Shown in pieces: positions 44,267 to 53,742 of a DNA stretch of 64,000 bases. Position numbers and translations under genes: made by a program. Origin of the DNA: an uncultured Acidimicrobiales bacterium (lineage in GTDB: Bacteria > Actinomycetota > Acidimicrobiia > Acidimicrobiales > SZUA-35); NCBI GenBank assembly GCA_938002965.1, contig CALKZY010000049.1, forward strand, positions 1-64,000, in the 5' to 3' direction. Positions within the stretch are counted from its first letter, which is position 1. Each line of letters starts with the position of its first letter. Under the pieces are notes generated by a model. That model worked only from the letters and a program-made list of their open reading frames with translations. It did not search any database and was not told the DNA's origin.

Positions 44267-45814
44267 TCAAGTCGATGCCGGCGGGCCGGGAAGCTCATTC
44301 CACGGCGCCGGGGTCGGTTCCGGTCCTTCGGCCTTGTCTTGTCGACTTTTGCGGTCCCGCTTTTCGACGTACATGTCCTGGTCGGCCCGACGCAGGACCT
44401 TGTCGAACGACTCGTTCGCGACACCCTGTGCTCGACCGACACTGGCGCCAATAGTCAACTGGAGAGTGGCAACGGCGATCGGCTCCTCAATGACCCTCAA
44501 CACGTCCAACCGCAATTGACCCAGACTTTCCCAATCGATGTCGTAAACCACTGCCACAAACTCGTCGCCACCAATTCGGGCCAGGCGAACGTCATCGGGT
44601 ACTGCCGAACGGAGCCGTCGGGCCACGATCTGCAACAGGGCGTCACCGATATCGTGCCCGTAGTCGTCGTTGACCGGTTTGAACCCGTCGAGGTCAACAA
44701 ACAAGACGCCTTCGCCACCGCCCTCCTTCAGACTGTTGCGCAGGCCGTGGCGGTTGAGCAGCCCGGTCAACGTGTCATGGCGCACTCGGTGATCAAGCTC
44801 CTCCGACCATGCGGTCAAACGATTGACTTCGTTGGCGTTGGCGTAGGCGCGACGCATAGCTGTCGCCAGCACGTCAGCCGCCTGAACCCGCCCGTCCTCC
44901 ACCAACACCGTGTCGAACCACAAGCGAAGAACAGCGTGGCGGGGGTCGAGACGCAGACTAATCGCCGAGCCGTATCCGGCGTTGTTCAAATCAACCCGTT
45001 CGGCCTGGCTTGACTGTTCGAGCTGTTCGGGAGAAGACAACAGCATGTCGGTGTAACTGTTCAACGGCCTGCCGGCGGCCAAGCGGAGGACCGGTTCGGC
45101 CGAGCTGACATCCCATAGTTCAGCTCGGGGCGCGTCAATCACCTGATCAATGGCGACCACAAGCCGGTCGATCTCGTCGAGTTCGCCGGCGGTCGACAGG
45201 AGTTGGACGTGCGACCCAACCCGTTGCAACCACGTTGTCTGGGTGTTGGCCCGGCGCTTCTCATCCACCAGGCGGGTCAACTGCCCGTGCAGTTGCTGCG
45301 ACCAGCGGGCGACCGGCAGGCCGACCAATGCCACGGCCAGAAGTTGTTGCAATCCCACTGACAGCGAGGACTCGGTCGATGTCGGCAACAGTAACTGAAC
45401 GCTGGTGTAGAGAACGACCATCGCCAGCCACGTACCGGCGGCGAACGAAGGCGAGATGGTTACGGCTCCCACCACCGGCACCAGCAACGCCACCCAGACC
45501 AGTGGCGTGGCTTCGACGTCGGCCAGCATGAGAACAGCCAACGCCATCATGGCGTCCATCGAGAGTTGAACAACAATGTGGTGCCGTTCGGCCGCCGTCA
45601 AGCGGGCAACCAGAACCAGATTGACCACCGCGGCGATACCCAGAAGGGCTCGAGTGTCGATGGGAAATCGCTCGGCTCCGCCATCGAAGGTCACCAGCAC
45701 CAGGACCACCAGGGAAAGGACGGCTCGGGGTAAACGAAGACCACTCCAAAGCGGCCGCGACGATAACGGCGACGCCGGCCCGTTCCCAGATTCGAGCTTG
45801 GTTTGGGTAGTCAA
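44267..45814 (-). CDS. Membrane-bound diguanylate cyclase (GGDEF)
   Basis: A 515 aa protein with about six N-terminal membrane helices, a GAF-like cytoplasmic segment and a C-terminal GGDEF domain. The active site RIGGDEFVAVV and the upstream FVDLDGFKPVNDDYGHDIGD substrate-binding region are intact, so c-di-GMP synthesis is expected. There is no EAL domain. The start lies within 12 bp of the longest frame of the divergent gene, so the two promoters overlap. Confidence 0.92.
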   Translation of the reverse strand: MTTQTKLESGNGPASPLSSRPLWSGLRLPRAVLSLVVLVLVTFDGGAERFPIDTRALLGIAAVVNLVLVARLTAAERHHIVVQLSMDAMMALAVLMLADVEATPLVWVALLVPVVGAVTISPSFAAGTWLAMVVLYTSVQLLLPTSTESSLSVGLQQLLAVALVGLPVARWSQQLHGQLTRLVDEKRRANTQTTWLQRVGSHVQLLSTAGELDEIDRLVVAIDQVIDAPRAELWDVSSAEPVLRLAAGRPLNSYTDMLLSSPEQLEQSSQAERVDLNNAGYGSAISLRLDPRHAVLRLWFDTVLVEDGRVQAADVLATAMRRAYANANEVNRLTAWSEELDHRVRHDTLTGLLNRHGLRNSLKEGGGEGVLFVDLDGFKPVNDDYGHDIGDALLQIVARRLRSAVPDDVRLARIGGDEFVAVVYDIDWESLGQLRLDVLRVIEEPIAVATLQLTIGASVGRAQGVANESFDKVLRRADQDMYVEKRDRKSRQDKAEGPEPTPAPWNELPGPPAST

Positions 45815-45907
45815 TCCTCAGCATCCACGTTTCGTTCCCTATCAATCGTCAACACGATGGTGAATTTGACCGCTCCAGGAGTGAATTTGACCGCTCCGAG
45901 AGTGAAT

Positions 45908-47218
45908 ATGGGCGACAAACAGCCGATTGAAAAGGCAGTGCCTGAGCCAGACCGCATTGATCGCCCCCTCGACGGGGACTCCACCGCTAAACGACAGTCG
46001 ATAGCGGTGGCCATAATCGTCGCGGTATGCGCCACGTTGGTAGTGGCCATGGTCTTCTCCATGGCCGACCGAACCCGAGCGGTTGTCACCGACGTCAACG
46101 TTGTCCACGGCATCGATTTGGCGTCTTCTCTGGTCGACCGGATTACACACGGGATCGGTGCGGCGGCTCTGCTGTCCACCACCGATAGCGATCAAGCGCG
46201 AGAACGGCTGGCCGATGTCGCCGACGACCTTGTCATTGCCGAAGCCATCGTCGGCTCAGGCACCGCACCGGACATCGCCGAACTGTCAGACTTCGTGACG
46301 ACAGCATCACAAGCAACCGAGGGGATTCAAGCAGAACAAACCCCCCCAACTATTGATGCGCAGCTAGACCTTGTGGCCGAGCAATCGGATGTCCTGACAG
46401 GCCGCTATGAAGAAATGACCGGTGAGCGCCTGGAATCCATCGAGCGGGCTGACCGGCTCCTGTCCCGCTTCGGAGCTCTCGGCGGCGGCGCAGTGGCGTT
46501 CGTGATACCGGTACTGGCCATCTATCTGCATCTTCGATTGCGAGACGGCGAACAGCGTGCTCACAACGCCACCATTACCTATCAGTGGCGCCTGACCACC
46601 ACCGAGCGCCGATTGCGCCGGATCCTTGACCGACTGGCCTCGGGCCTCACGCTGCTTGAGCTCGACCCAGCGGCGGGGCGACGTCAGCTACGTGCAACTC
46701 TGACAGAAGGCAAAATCGAGCAAGGGCAGCTTCTTCTCAAACCCGAATCGGTTGACTTGAGTCAGGTTGTCGACGAAGAACCGGAGTTACCAGGACTACC
46801 GCGACGCTCGACCGGTCTGGCTGAGGCCCGATGCCTGGTGGACCCTGCCACGTTCAGAGCAGCACTGTCGACGATCGAGTCGACCATGCTGGAAGCGGGA
46901 GCGAACGCCGTTGACATCGTCTTGAAGCCCGCAGCCCGGTCGGGGTCAGCCGAACTCTTCCTCGCCGCCGACGGTGCTCAACCGGCAAGTGTCAGCGACC
47001 CTCGCCTAGCCGGTGCCGTTCCGGTCATCCGAACGTTGTTGTCATCCGGCGGACTCGACCACACCATCGACGAGACGGGGTCGACGTGGACGCTGCTGCT
47101 ACCCATGGACCCCGCTGACCCAACGGTGAACACAGATTCATCTTCTGCCGACACGACTCGCTCCGACGACCCAATCGGCTCCGCAGCGGCGCTCGAAGTG
47201 GCTGCGGACCATACATGA
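45908..47218 (+). CDS. Degenerate histidine-kinase-like membrane protein
   Basis: About 436 aa from ATG 45908 (GAGAG upstream; ATG 45857 in a 21 bp tandem repeat is an alternative). Two transmembrane helices flank an extracytoplasmic helical sensor of about 130 residues. The cytoplasmic part is built like a kinase (RLRRILDRLASGLTLLELD, then AALSTIESTMLEAGANAVDIVL and GSTWTLLLP), but the phospho-acceptor His, the N-box Asn and the DxGxG box are absent. It therefore looks like a pseudokinase. It is coupled by a 4 bp overlap to the surface protein gene. Confidence 0.65.
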   Translation: MGDKQPIEKAVPEPDRIDRPLDGDSTAKRQSIAVAIIVAVCATLVVAMVFSMADRTRAVVTDVNVVHGIDLASSLVDRITHGIGAAALLSTTDSDQARERLADVADDLVIAEAIVGSGTAPDIAELSDFVTTASQATEGIQAEQTPPTIDAQLDLVAEQSDVLTGRYEEMTGERLESIERADRLLSRFGALGGGAVAFVIPVLAIYLHLRLRDGEQRAHNATITYQWRLTTTERRLRRILDRLASGLTLLELDPAAGRRQLRATLTEGKIEQGQLLLKPESVDLSQVVDEEPELPGLPRRSTGLAEARCLVDPATFRAALSTIESTMLEAGANAVDIVLKPAARSGSAELFLAADGAQPASVSDPRLAGAVPVIRTLLSSGGLDHTIDETGSTWTLLLPMDPADPTVNTDSSSADTTRSDDPIGSAAALEVAADHT

Positions 47219-49134
47219 TCGATTCCCTCATCAGCCACACAACCCGCCGAAGGCTGCTGACTGTGGTTGGCCTCACTCTGGCGATACACACCGGTGCCAA
47301 TGTTGCCGTCGCCGCGGCCGACGATCATTTCGTGGTCGACACCGTTGGTGACACTGTCGACACCAACCCGGGCGACGGAGTCTGCGCCGACGCTGCAGGC
47401 AACTGCTCCTTGCGAGCTGCCATGGAAGAAGCCGAACAGGCCGCCGGGCCCGACACGATTACCTTCAACCTCACCGACGGAACCGCCATCATCCTCGATG
47501 GCACCCTTGGGGCTCTACCGGAGATAACCGAACAGCTGACTGTCGACGCCACTGTTGATCCCTCCTTCCCCGACGACGGGCAGCCCGTCATCGAGGTGGA
47601 CGCGACGTCCGTCATGTCCGATCCGGTGTTCGCTGTTGACGCCGCCGACTCCACAATTGTCGGGCTTGGCTTGATCGGCGGCAGCAACGGCGTCGCTATT
47701 ACCGCCGACAATGTCGAGATTGGCAACATGGCCATCGGCCTGGCCGCCGGAGACGGAATCCTTCTCGGCAAGTTCGTGGCCGACACCACGATCGTTGACA
47801 GTGTCATCGCCAACAACGGTGGGGCCGGCGTGGCGATGGTTCCCAACGCGGCCTCGGGTAACACCATCGTGGCCAACATCATCAGCAATAACGGGGGCCA
47901 GGCCATCGACTTGGGCGCCAACGGCCGCGTGGACACCGGCGGGGGTTCGGGCCCCAACGACCTACAGAGTTTCCCAGTGGTCAGTGCGGCCACCCAGACC
48001 GGTGGCTCGCTGGACGTGACATTCACGTTGGACAGCCCGTCCGGTGAGTACCGCATTGACCTGTTCTCGGTTGACAGCCCTGACCCCGAAACCGGCAACG
48101 GCGAACTGGAGGTGTACCTGGGGTTTGTCGAGATCACGCTTGAAGCCGCCGGTGACACACTGACGACAACCGTTGCTGTCCCCACCGATGTTGCCATCAA
48201 CCTGGTTACAGGTACGGCAACATCATGTGTGAGCGATTGCCGCGACCTTGGTTCTACCAGTGAGGCCGGGCCGGCGGTCACCATGGTTGTCGTCAAGCCG
48301 CCCGAGACGACAACCACCTCCACCCCGACCTCCACAACATCAACATCAACATCAACATCAACATCAACATCGACATCGACATCGACATCGGCGTCGGCGA
48401 GCACGACAGCTTCGACCTCGACATCGACCACATCAACGTCGGCGAGCACGGCAACTTCGAGCTCGTCACCAACCACCACCACGACAGCATCGACCTCGGC
48501 ACCAACCACCACAGCAACAAGCATCACGGCAACAAGCACGAGCGAAACCACTTCGACGCCCTCCACGACCGCGACCACGACGACCGTAGCCACGACCACA
48601 CTTGCTGGTGGTGTTGGCGATGCGCCGGAGAATCTGGCCTTTGCCGAAGGTGAGGGCGAACCCGACGACGGGAGTGGAGGTGACAATGCCGCGGCGTCCG
48701 AAGCCCAGCTCAGCGAAACCGTTGATGAGGCGGCTCTGAAACAAGCGGCCGCCGCTCTGCTGTCCGCCGGACAGGACCCAACACCGGCTGCCACCGACGG
48801 TGACTCCGAAGACTCGATCGGGAGCGGGCTATTGAAGTTCCTGTTGGCAATCGCCGAGATGGTTCAGAACGCCCGACCTCCACTGTGGCCGTACTACATG
48901 GCGGCCATGTTGTTGGTCAGTCTTGAGTTCTTGGCTTGGTGGATCGTGCCACGCCGGCGCTACTTCATCGCCGACAACGCCGTCGGAGTAACACTCGGCG
49001 GACAACTGGCTCGTGCGAGCTCCGGCCCGTACTGGGGTCGATCACATCAGCGCAATAGCTCGACAGTTCCTCTTGAAGGGCCGGAGGGAATCGTCGACGT
49101 CGTGGCCAAGTCCGACGTGGCGCTAAGGCGATAG
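47215..49134 (+). CDS. Large cell-surface protein with CSLRAA domain and Thr/Ser stalk
   Basis: A 639 aa protein: signal peptide (about 1-34), then a CSLREA-type domain with DGVCADAAGNCSLRAAMEEA. A right-handed beta-helix-like region follows with repeated VIANNGGAGVAM and IVANIISNNGGQ units to about residue 240. A beta-sandwich segment, about 110 residues of Thr/Ser/Ala stalk encoded by 6 bp repeats, an acidic segment, and a single C-terminal membrane helix (MAAMLLVSLEFLAWWIV) with a short cytoplasmic tail complete it. The build is that of a stalked, membrane-anchored adhesin or sensor. Confidence 0.8.
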   Translation: MIDSLISHTTRRRLLTVVGLTLAIHTGANVAVAAADDHFVVDTVGDTVDTNPGDGVCADAAGNCSLRAAMEEAEQAAGPDTITFNLTDGTAIILDGTLGALPEITEQLTVDATVDPSFPDDGQPVIEVDATSVMSDPVFAVDAADSTIVGLGLIGGSNGVAITADNVEIGNMAIGLAAGDGILLGKFVADTTIVDSVIANNGGAGVAMVPNAASGNTIVANIISNNGGQAIDLGANGRVDTGGGSGPNDLQSFPVVSAATQTGGSLDVTFTLDSPSGEYRIDLFSVDSPDPETGNGELEVYLGFVEITLEAAGDTLTTTVAVPTDVAINLVTGTATSCVSDCRDLGSTSEAGPAVTMVVVKPPETTTTSTPTSTTSTSTSTSTSTSTSTSTSASASTTASTSTSTTSTSASTATSSSSPTTTTTASTSAPTTTATSITATSTSETTSTPSTTATTTTVATTTLAGGVGDAPENLAFAEGEGEPDDGSGGDNAAASEAQLSETVDEAALKQAAAALLSAGQDPTPAATDGDSEDSIGSGLLKFLLAIAEMVQNARPPLWPYYMAAMLLVSLEFLAWWIVPRRRYFIADNAVGVTLGGQLARASSGPYWGRSHQRNSSTVPLEGPEGIVDVVAKSDVALRR

Positions 49135-49255
49135 GCCACGTCGAGATCTGATCCTCTATGGCGCCCGTGCGATGGTTGGACTGGTGACATCACCCGGCGG
49201 AATTCGCTGGCGACGTGGACTAGTGTTGACCGTGCGGGCACTGAGGAGCGACTAC

Positions 49256-50239
49256 ATGCTTGTTCAGTCCATGAGTCGGGGGATGGAATCCATCGGACCG
49301 ATCTCCACCAACGGAGTCCAACCCGAACAACCGGGCCAATCCGACGCCCTGGCCGGAGCAATCTACGATCAAATGCGAGCCGAGTTCTTCGTAGCCGGTC
49401 CGTTCGTTCTCCACCACGAGATCCCGGAATTGTTGGCCGCCGCCTGGACCCTCGTTCGCGAGACGCTCTTGGTTGGTGAAGCCAACCGAGGACAAAAGGA
49501 GATCGTGGCCTGGGCCGTGTCGCAAGGCAACAGGTGCTCGTTCTGCGTCGACACTCACGGAAGGGCAAAGGCCGCAGCTAAAGCCGATGACACGCTGCTG
49601 GAGCGCTGGGCCCGATCGTCTACCTCGGCCGACGGTGTGTCCGAGGTCGCGGCGCCCTCCGACCTTGACCGGCACCGAGCCGAATACCTGGGAACGCTCA
49701 CCGCTTTCCACTATTTGAACCGGATGGCCAACGTCTTGCTGAGCGACAAAGCGGATCCGGCACCGGGCGTCATCAATTGCATGACCCGGTCGATGGCCAA
49801 GGTAATGATGGGCGGGATCCTTAACAAGGGCGTCGGCCTGGTGCCCGGAGAGTCTCTACCGTTGCTGCCTGAACACGACTCCATCACGGCTTGGCGGCCA
49901 GGTTGGGCCGCAGATTCTGCGACGGTTCTATCGGCCATGGCCGGATGGTCGACCGTCATCGAGAACGAGGCGGCCGAACGGTTCGCACCCACCCTGCTAG
50001 CAATGTTGGGCAACCGGTTCGCCCGCTGGGACGGCGAACCACAACCCCGTGAGTTCGCCAACATGGAGCCACTGGCCCGGCTAGCGGTGTTGACGGTTGA
50101 AGCGCCGCATCGAGTCACCACAGACGACGTGGATGCCTCCATCGCCGCAAGCTCGTCAGCCGACACATTGGCCATGGTGGCCTGGGCCGCTCAGCGTGCG
50201 GCTCGGCGATGCGCCGGGTGGGCCAACATCGACGGCTGA
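49256..50239 (+). CDS. Carboxymuconolactone decarboxylase/AhpD-like protein
   Basis: A 327 aa protein from ATG 49256 (GAGGAG 8 bp upstream). The AhpD-like core has AWAVSQGNRCSFCVDTHGRAK with the CxxC plus His redox motif near residue 100. It is longer than single-domain AhpD and has an additional C-terminal helical region. Members act as alkylhydroperoxidase-type thiol reductases. The partner is unknown. Confidence 0.8.
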   Translation: MLVQSMSRGMESIGPISTNGVQPEQPGQSDALAGAIYDQMRAEFFVAGPFVLHHEIPELLAAAWTLVRETLLVGEANRGQKEIVAWAVSQGNRCSFCVDTHGRAKAAAKADDTLLERWARSSTSADGVSEVAAPSDLDRHRAEYLGTLTAFHYLNRMANVLLSDKADPAPGVINCMTRSMAKVMMGGILNKGVGLVPGESLPLLPEHDSITAWRPGWAADSATVLSAMAGWSTVIENEAAERFAPTLLAMLGNRFARWDGEPQPREFANMEPLARLAVLTVEAPHRVTTDDVDASIAASSSADTLAMVAWAAQRAARRCAGWANIDG

Positions 50240-50294
50240 CCTGATCCGCCACTCGGATTGGCGCGCAAGCACCCCCAGCGACTACTTGTGAGAC

Positions 50295-50960
50295 ATGAAT
50301 GTCACGGAGGCGTTGACCAGCCGTTACTCGGTGCGGGGCTACCTACCTGAGCCGGTGCCGGACAACGTGATACAAGAAGTGTTCGACCTGGCCCGCTTGG
50401 CCCAGTCAGGTACCAACAGCCAGCCATGGCACATCGCCGTGGTCAGTGGTGACGCCTGCGACGAGCTGCGACGACGACTGTGCAATCGATTCGACTCCGG
50501 CGACCGGGGAAAGCGCGACTTCCCTCTGCCCACCGAGCGGCTGCCCGACGAGCTGATGGACCGGCGACGGGCGTGTGGCTATTCCTACTATTCGACGATG
50601 GGTATCGAACGATCCGATCGAAAAGGGCGAGCGACTATCGCCCGCAAGAACTTCGAGCTGTTTGGAGCTCCGCACGCTGCCTTCTTCTCTATGCCTCGGG
50701 TGCTCGGCTTGTCCAGTGCCGTTGACATGGGCATCCTTCTGCAAACCGTGACTCTTCTCATGGTCGAACGAGGACTCGGTTCAATCGCTCAGGGAGCGTT
50801 GGCCCAGTACCCCGACACAGCCCGGGAAGTGGCTGACATCCCGGAGGACAACGGCATCATGTTCGGAGTGTCGTTTGGCTACGTCGACGACGATGCCCAC
50901 ATCAACACTGTCCGGATGCCACGAGAACCCCTCGAAGCCATCACCAGCTTCGTAGCCTAA
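50295..50960 (+). CDS. Nitroreductase-family flavoprotein
   Basis: A 221 aa FMN-dependent oxidoreductase. SRYSVRGYLPEPVP at the N-terminus, LARLAQSGTNSQPWHIAVV with FMN contacts, GSIAQGALAQYPDTAREV and the final GVSFGYVDDD are typical of the nitroreductase fold. It follows the AhpD-like gene by 55 bp on the same strand. Confidence 0.9.
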   Translation: MNVTEALTSRYSVRGYLPEPVPDNVIQEVFDLARLAQSGTNSQPWHIAVVSGDACDELRRRLCNRFDSGDRGKRDFPLPTERLPDELMDRRRACGYSYYSTMGIERSDRKGRATIARKNFELFGAPHAAFFSMPRVLGLSSAVDMGILLQTVTLLMVERGLGSIAQGALAQYPDTAREVADIPEDNGIMFGVSFGYVDDDAHINTVRMPREPLEAITSFVA

Positions 50961-50983
50961 GTTCAAGCCACAAAAACTACGAG

Positions 50984-51772
50984 CTACTCGGCTGGACCGC
51001 CCGAACCTCGAGTACCGATGATCAAGCCAAGCATGGCTTCAGCCGTGGTACGCCATTGTTCCTCGGCGGTAACGGATGCGTCGTTGTCGCCGCCCTGGAT
51101 GCCGTAGTCGCCGAACTGGGCATGGTTGCCACCTTCGATGGGGACAAACCGAGCGCGCTCTGGAAGCGCATCCCGACTGCCGTCGAGTTCGTCGTCGGAC
51201 ACTAAACCATCATTGGTGCCATACACCGACAACACATTCATGTTGGAGTCCGACAGATCGGTCCCGCCAGCCGGATAGGCGGCCAGCAGAACAAGGCCGG
51301 CCACATCGTCGCGATGGCCGTCAGCGTAGGAGGCAGCCATCGCCCCACCCAACGAATGCCCGCCTACAAACCACCGTTGGATCTTCGGATGATCTGCGAT
51401 GACACTGTCGGCCACGTTCGGTTCGAGGACGGCCAGGTTGAGCCGAACGTCGGGGACGATCACTTGATAGCCGGCTTCAGCGATGGGGCGGGCCAACACG
51501 GCGTAGCTGGCCGGATCGACTCGACCACCGGGGTAGAGAATCAATCCGGTGCTGGACGGCTGCGTCGGGGTGAACACCCAGCCGTCGTCTTCGGTGACCG
51601 TCACCACCGAGTCACTGGTCAATGCTCGTTCAGCCACCGGGCCAATGTCGGGAGTGGATGAAGCCCAGATCACGAATCCGCCGATAAGCAGAGCCACCAA
51701 ACCCAAGACCGACAGAAAGGCCAGCCGTAGCCGTCGCCGTCGGCCCGCTCGGGGGCTTGAGTCATCAATCAC
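50984..51772 (-). CDS. Membrane-anchored alpha/beta hydrolase
   Basis: A 262 aa protein with one N-terminal helix (LAFLSVLGLVALLIGGFVIWA) and an alpha/beta-hydrolase domain. The nucleophile elbow is GGHSLGGAMAASY, the acid lies in VYGTNDGLVSDDEL and the His in IEGGNHAQFGDYG, so the triad is complete. The active site faces outside. Substrate unknown; convergent with the nitroreductase gene. Confidence 0.85.
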   Translation of the reverse strand: MIDDSSPRAGRRRRLRLAFLSVLGLVALLIGGFVIWASSTPDIGPVAERALTSDSVVTVTEDDGWVFTPTQPSSTGLILYPGGRVDPASYAVLARPIAEAGYQVIVPDVRLNLAVLEPNVADSVIADHPKIQRWFVGGHSLGGAMAASYADGHRDDVAGLVLLAAYPAGGTDLSDSNMNVLSVYGTNDGLVSDDELDGSRDALPERARFVPIEGGNHAQFGDYGIQGGDNDASVTAEEQWRTTAEAMLGLIIGTRGSGGPAE

Positions 51773-51960
51773 GCTGACCCAGTCCAGTTGCCGTCATCAA
51801 TCCGCCTATCACTTGGTGGTGTCGCCAGTATTAGTGCTCAACTAGCGGCGGTCAAGCACGAGCCCAAACCCGCGGTAACAAGGGATAGATGCACTATTGG
51901 TCGGATTTTGCTGTGAAACCTGACCCGCAGGCAGCGCATCTCCCGCCAGTTCGCCGCCGT

Positions 51961-51966
51961 TATAAT
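51961..51966 (+). promoter_or_regulatory. -10 hexamer of fasciclin lipoprotein gene
   Basis: A perfect TATAAT, 56 bp before the start of the fasciclin gene, in an otherwise GC-rich region. No good -35 hexamer is visible at the normal spacing. Confidence 0.4.
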
Positions 51967-52022
51967 TACAACATCCGGAAAAGCTCTGGACCACACATTC
52001 AACACTTGGGAGAGTGATTCGA

Positions 52023-52697
52023 ATGACCCGCAATAACAAGACCGCTATGAAATTTGGAGCGCCGATGCTGGCGCTGGCTCTCGGGCTCGCCGCTTGCGGT
52101 GATGCATCCGAGGAAGCAGTTGAGTCGGTTGATGCCGTCACCGATGCCGCCGAGGAAGTAGTCGAAGAGGCCATGGAAGACGAAGACGCCATGGAAGATG
52201 ACGCCATGGAAGACGAAGACGCCATGGAAGACGAAGACCACAGCGAAGACGCCATGGAAGATGACGCCATGGCCGATCTCCCGGCCACCGTTGTTGACAT
52301 CGCCGCTTCCAGCGACGACTTCTCAACCTTGGTTGCCGCTGTGACCGAAGCCGGCCTGGTCGAGACCCTGCAAGGTGAGGGTCCGTTCACCGTGTTCGCC
52401 CCAACCAACGCCGCCTTCGAGCAGGCTCTGACTGACCTCGGCATCACCGCCGAGGAACTGCTGGCCCGTGAAGACTTGGCCGACATCCTCACCTACCACG
52501 TGGTTCCCGGCAAGATCATGGCCGCTGACGCCATCGCCGCTGACGGCACCGAAGTAGCCACCGTTCAAGGTGACACCATCGCCGTGAGCGTTGTCGACGG
52601 CAACGTCATGATCGACGGCGCCACCGTCACCACCGCTGATCTGGAAGCCCAGAACGGCGTGGTCCATGTCATCGACTCGGTTATCCTCCCTGGCTAG
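52023..52697 (+). CDS. Fasciclin-domain lipoprotein with acidic tether
   Basis: A 224 aa protein from ATG 52023 (GGGAGA 9 bp upstream). It has a lipobox ALGLAAC with Cys25, then about 55 residues of repeated acidic units (AMEDD and AMEDED, from repeated GCCATGGAAGA DNA). A FAS1 domain follows with VFAPTNAAFEQAL and LTYHVVPGKIMA, ending HVIDSVILPG. FAS1 domains mediate adhesion. The acidic tether echoes that of TctC. It is followed by a strong terminator. Confidence 0.9.
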   Translation: MTRNNKTAMKFGAPMLALALGLAACGDASEEAVESVDAVTDAAEEVVEEAMEDEDAMEDDAMEDEDAMEDEDHSEDAMEDDAMADLPATVVDIAASSDDFSTLVAAVTEAGLVETLQGEGPFTVFAPTNAAFEQALTDLGITAEELLAREDLADILTYHVVPGKIMAADAIAADGTEVATVQGDTIAVSVVDGNVMIDGATVTTADLEAQNGVVHVIDSVILPG

Positions 52698-52720
52698 CGT
52701 TAGCCACTGAGTCGCCCGAG

Positions 52721-52763
52721 AGAGGTGCCGTCTGACCGTTCGGTCAGGTCGGCACCTCTTTCG
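52721..52763 (+). terminator. Strong hairpin terminator after fasciclin gene
   Basis: AGAGGTGCCG and CTGACCG form the left arm, TT the loop, CGGTCAG and CGGCACCTCT the right arm: 17 base pairs with a small internal bulge, then TTTCG. It lies between the fasciclin gene and the convergent methyltransferase gene and may serve both. Confidence 0.8.
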
Positions 52764-52793
52764 CGTTCGCCCTCAGGTCGAACCGAGGTTGGT

Positions 52794-53726
52794 TCAGCCG
52801 AGGCAAGCCGCCACTCGTCGTAGATGGTCGGGTCCAATGCCGCAGCAGCCGCCGATCATCGAGGCACCGGCGGCCCGCCAAGCAGGAACATGAGCGGCGT
52901 ACTCTTCAGGCGAAATCAGGTTGTGGTGAACGACCCGGCCATCGATCCACGCCGCGGCGTGAGCGTACACACCGACCGGCCCGTCCCAGTGTTGGCTGAG
53001 CGTGGCCACGCTCCGCTCGGCTAGTCTCACATCGGTGTGCATGATGCACATGGCGTCGACCGCATCGTAGTTGGCGGCGACCCCGATGGCCTCGGACAAC
53101 ATCCCACCCTCGCGCAGTTCGATGTCATCACCAAGTTCTGAGACATCATGGCCGGCCTCCGGGCCGATGCTGAAACCAACCCACACCGGAAGGCCAACCT
53201 CGGACACCGCATCGAGCGTGGCGGTCATGCGGGGCAGGTCGACCATCATCTCCAAACTGAACAAGTCGGCGCCGGCGTCCCGCATGATCGTGGCCTGCTC
53301 CACCGTGTTCGCCTTGAGCTCATCCAGGGTTGGGCGGTCGCCAGAGAAGCTCCAGTTGCTGATTCCCCCGGCCACCACCACATGATCGAATGAGCTAGTT
53401 GTTGTCTCCCCGGTAGAACTGCGGGCTTCGACCGCCAGCTCAACCGCTCGACGGTTAACCGCTTCGAAGTCGCCGGGTACACCGGCATCGATCAAGATGT
53501 TTCGTCCGGTGGCAAAGGTGTTGGAGGCGATGAAGTCGGCCCCGATGTTCAGGTAGTCGAGGTGAATGTCACGCACGATTTCAGGGTGAGTGAGCACTGC
53601 ACCCCCGCTCCATCCGTTGTCCAACTCCGGGACCCCGCGGTCCAGCGACTCCGAACCGGTGGCCCCGTCGATGAGGATCAGCTCCCCGGCACGGGCGCGT
53701 GCCATCAACTTCTCATAGCGATTCAT
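52794..53726 (-). CDS. Homocysteine S-methyltransferase family protein
   Basis: A 310 aa TIM-barrel methyltransferase of the BHMT/MetH-N type. LILIDGATGSESLDRG at the N-terminus, ADFIASNTFATGRN, and the zinc ligands (a Cys in MCIMHTD plus the vicinal pair in IGGCCGIGPDHLR) are conserved. It transfers a methyl group from a donor such as betaine or S-methylmethionine to homocysteine or a related thiol. AGGAGG precedes the start, and a tandem 15 bp repeat array lies just upstream. Confidence 0.85.
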   Translation of the reverse strand: MNRYEKLMARARAGELILIDGATGSESLDRGVPELDNGWSGGAVLTHPEIVRDIHLDYLNIGADFIASNTFATGRNILIDAGVPGDFEAVNRRAVELAVEARSSTGETTTSSFDHVVVAGGISNWSFSGDRPTLDELKANTVEQATIMRDAGADLFSLEMMVDLPRMTATLDAVSEVGLPVWVGFSIGPEAGHDVSELGDDIELREGGMLSEAIGVAANYDAVDAMCIMHTDVRLAERSVATLSQHWDGPVGVYAHAAAWIDGRVVHHNLISPEEYAAHVPAWRAAGASMIGGCCGIGPDHLRRVAACLG

Positions 53727-53742
53727 CCAACAGCCTCCTGCT

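Noticed and set aside
48293..48794. Long minus-strand frames opposite the Thr/Ser stalk
   Set aside because: They are mirror products of the 6 bp repeats in the stalk of the surface protein, with Val/Glu monotony and no start context.
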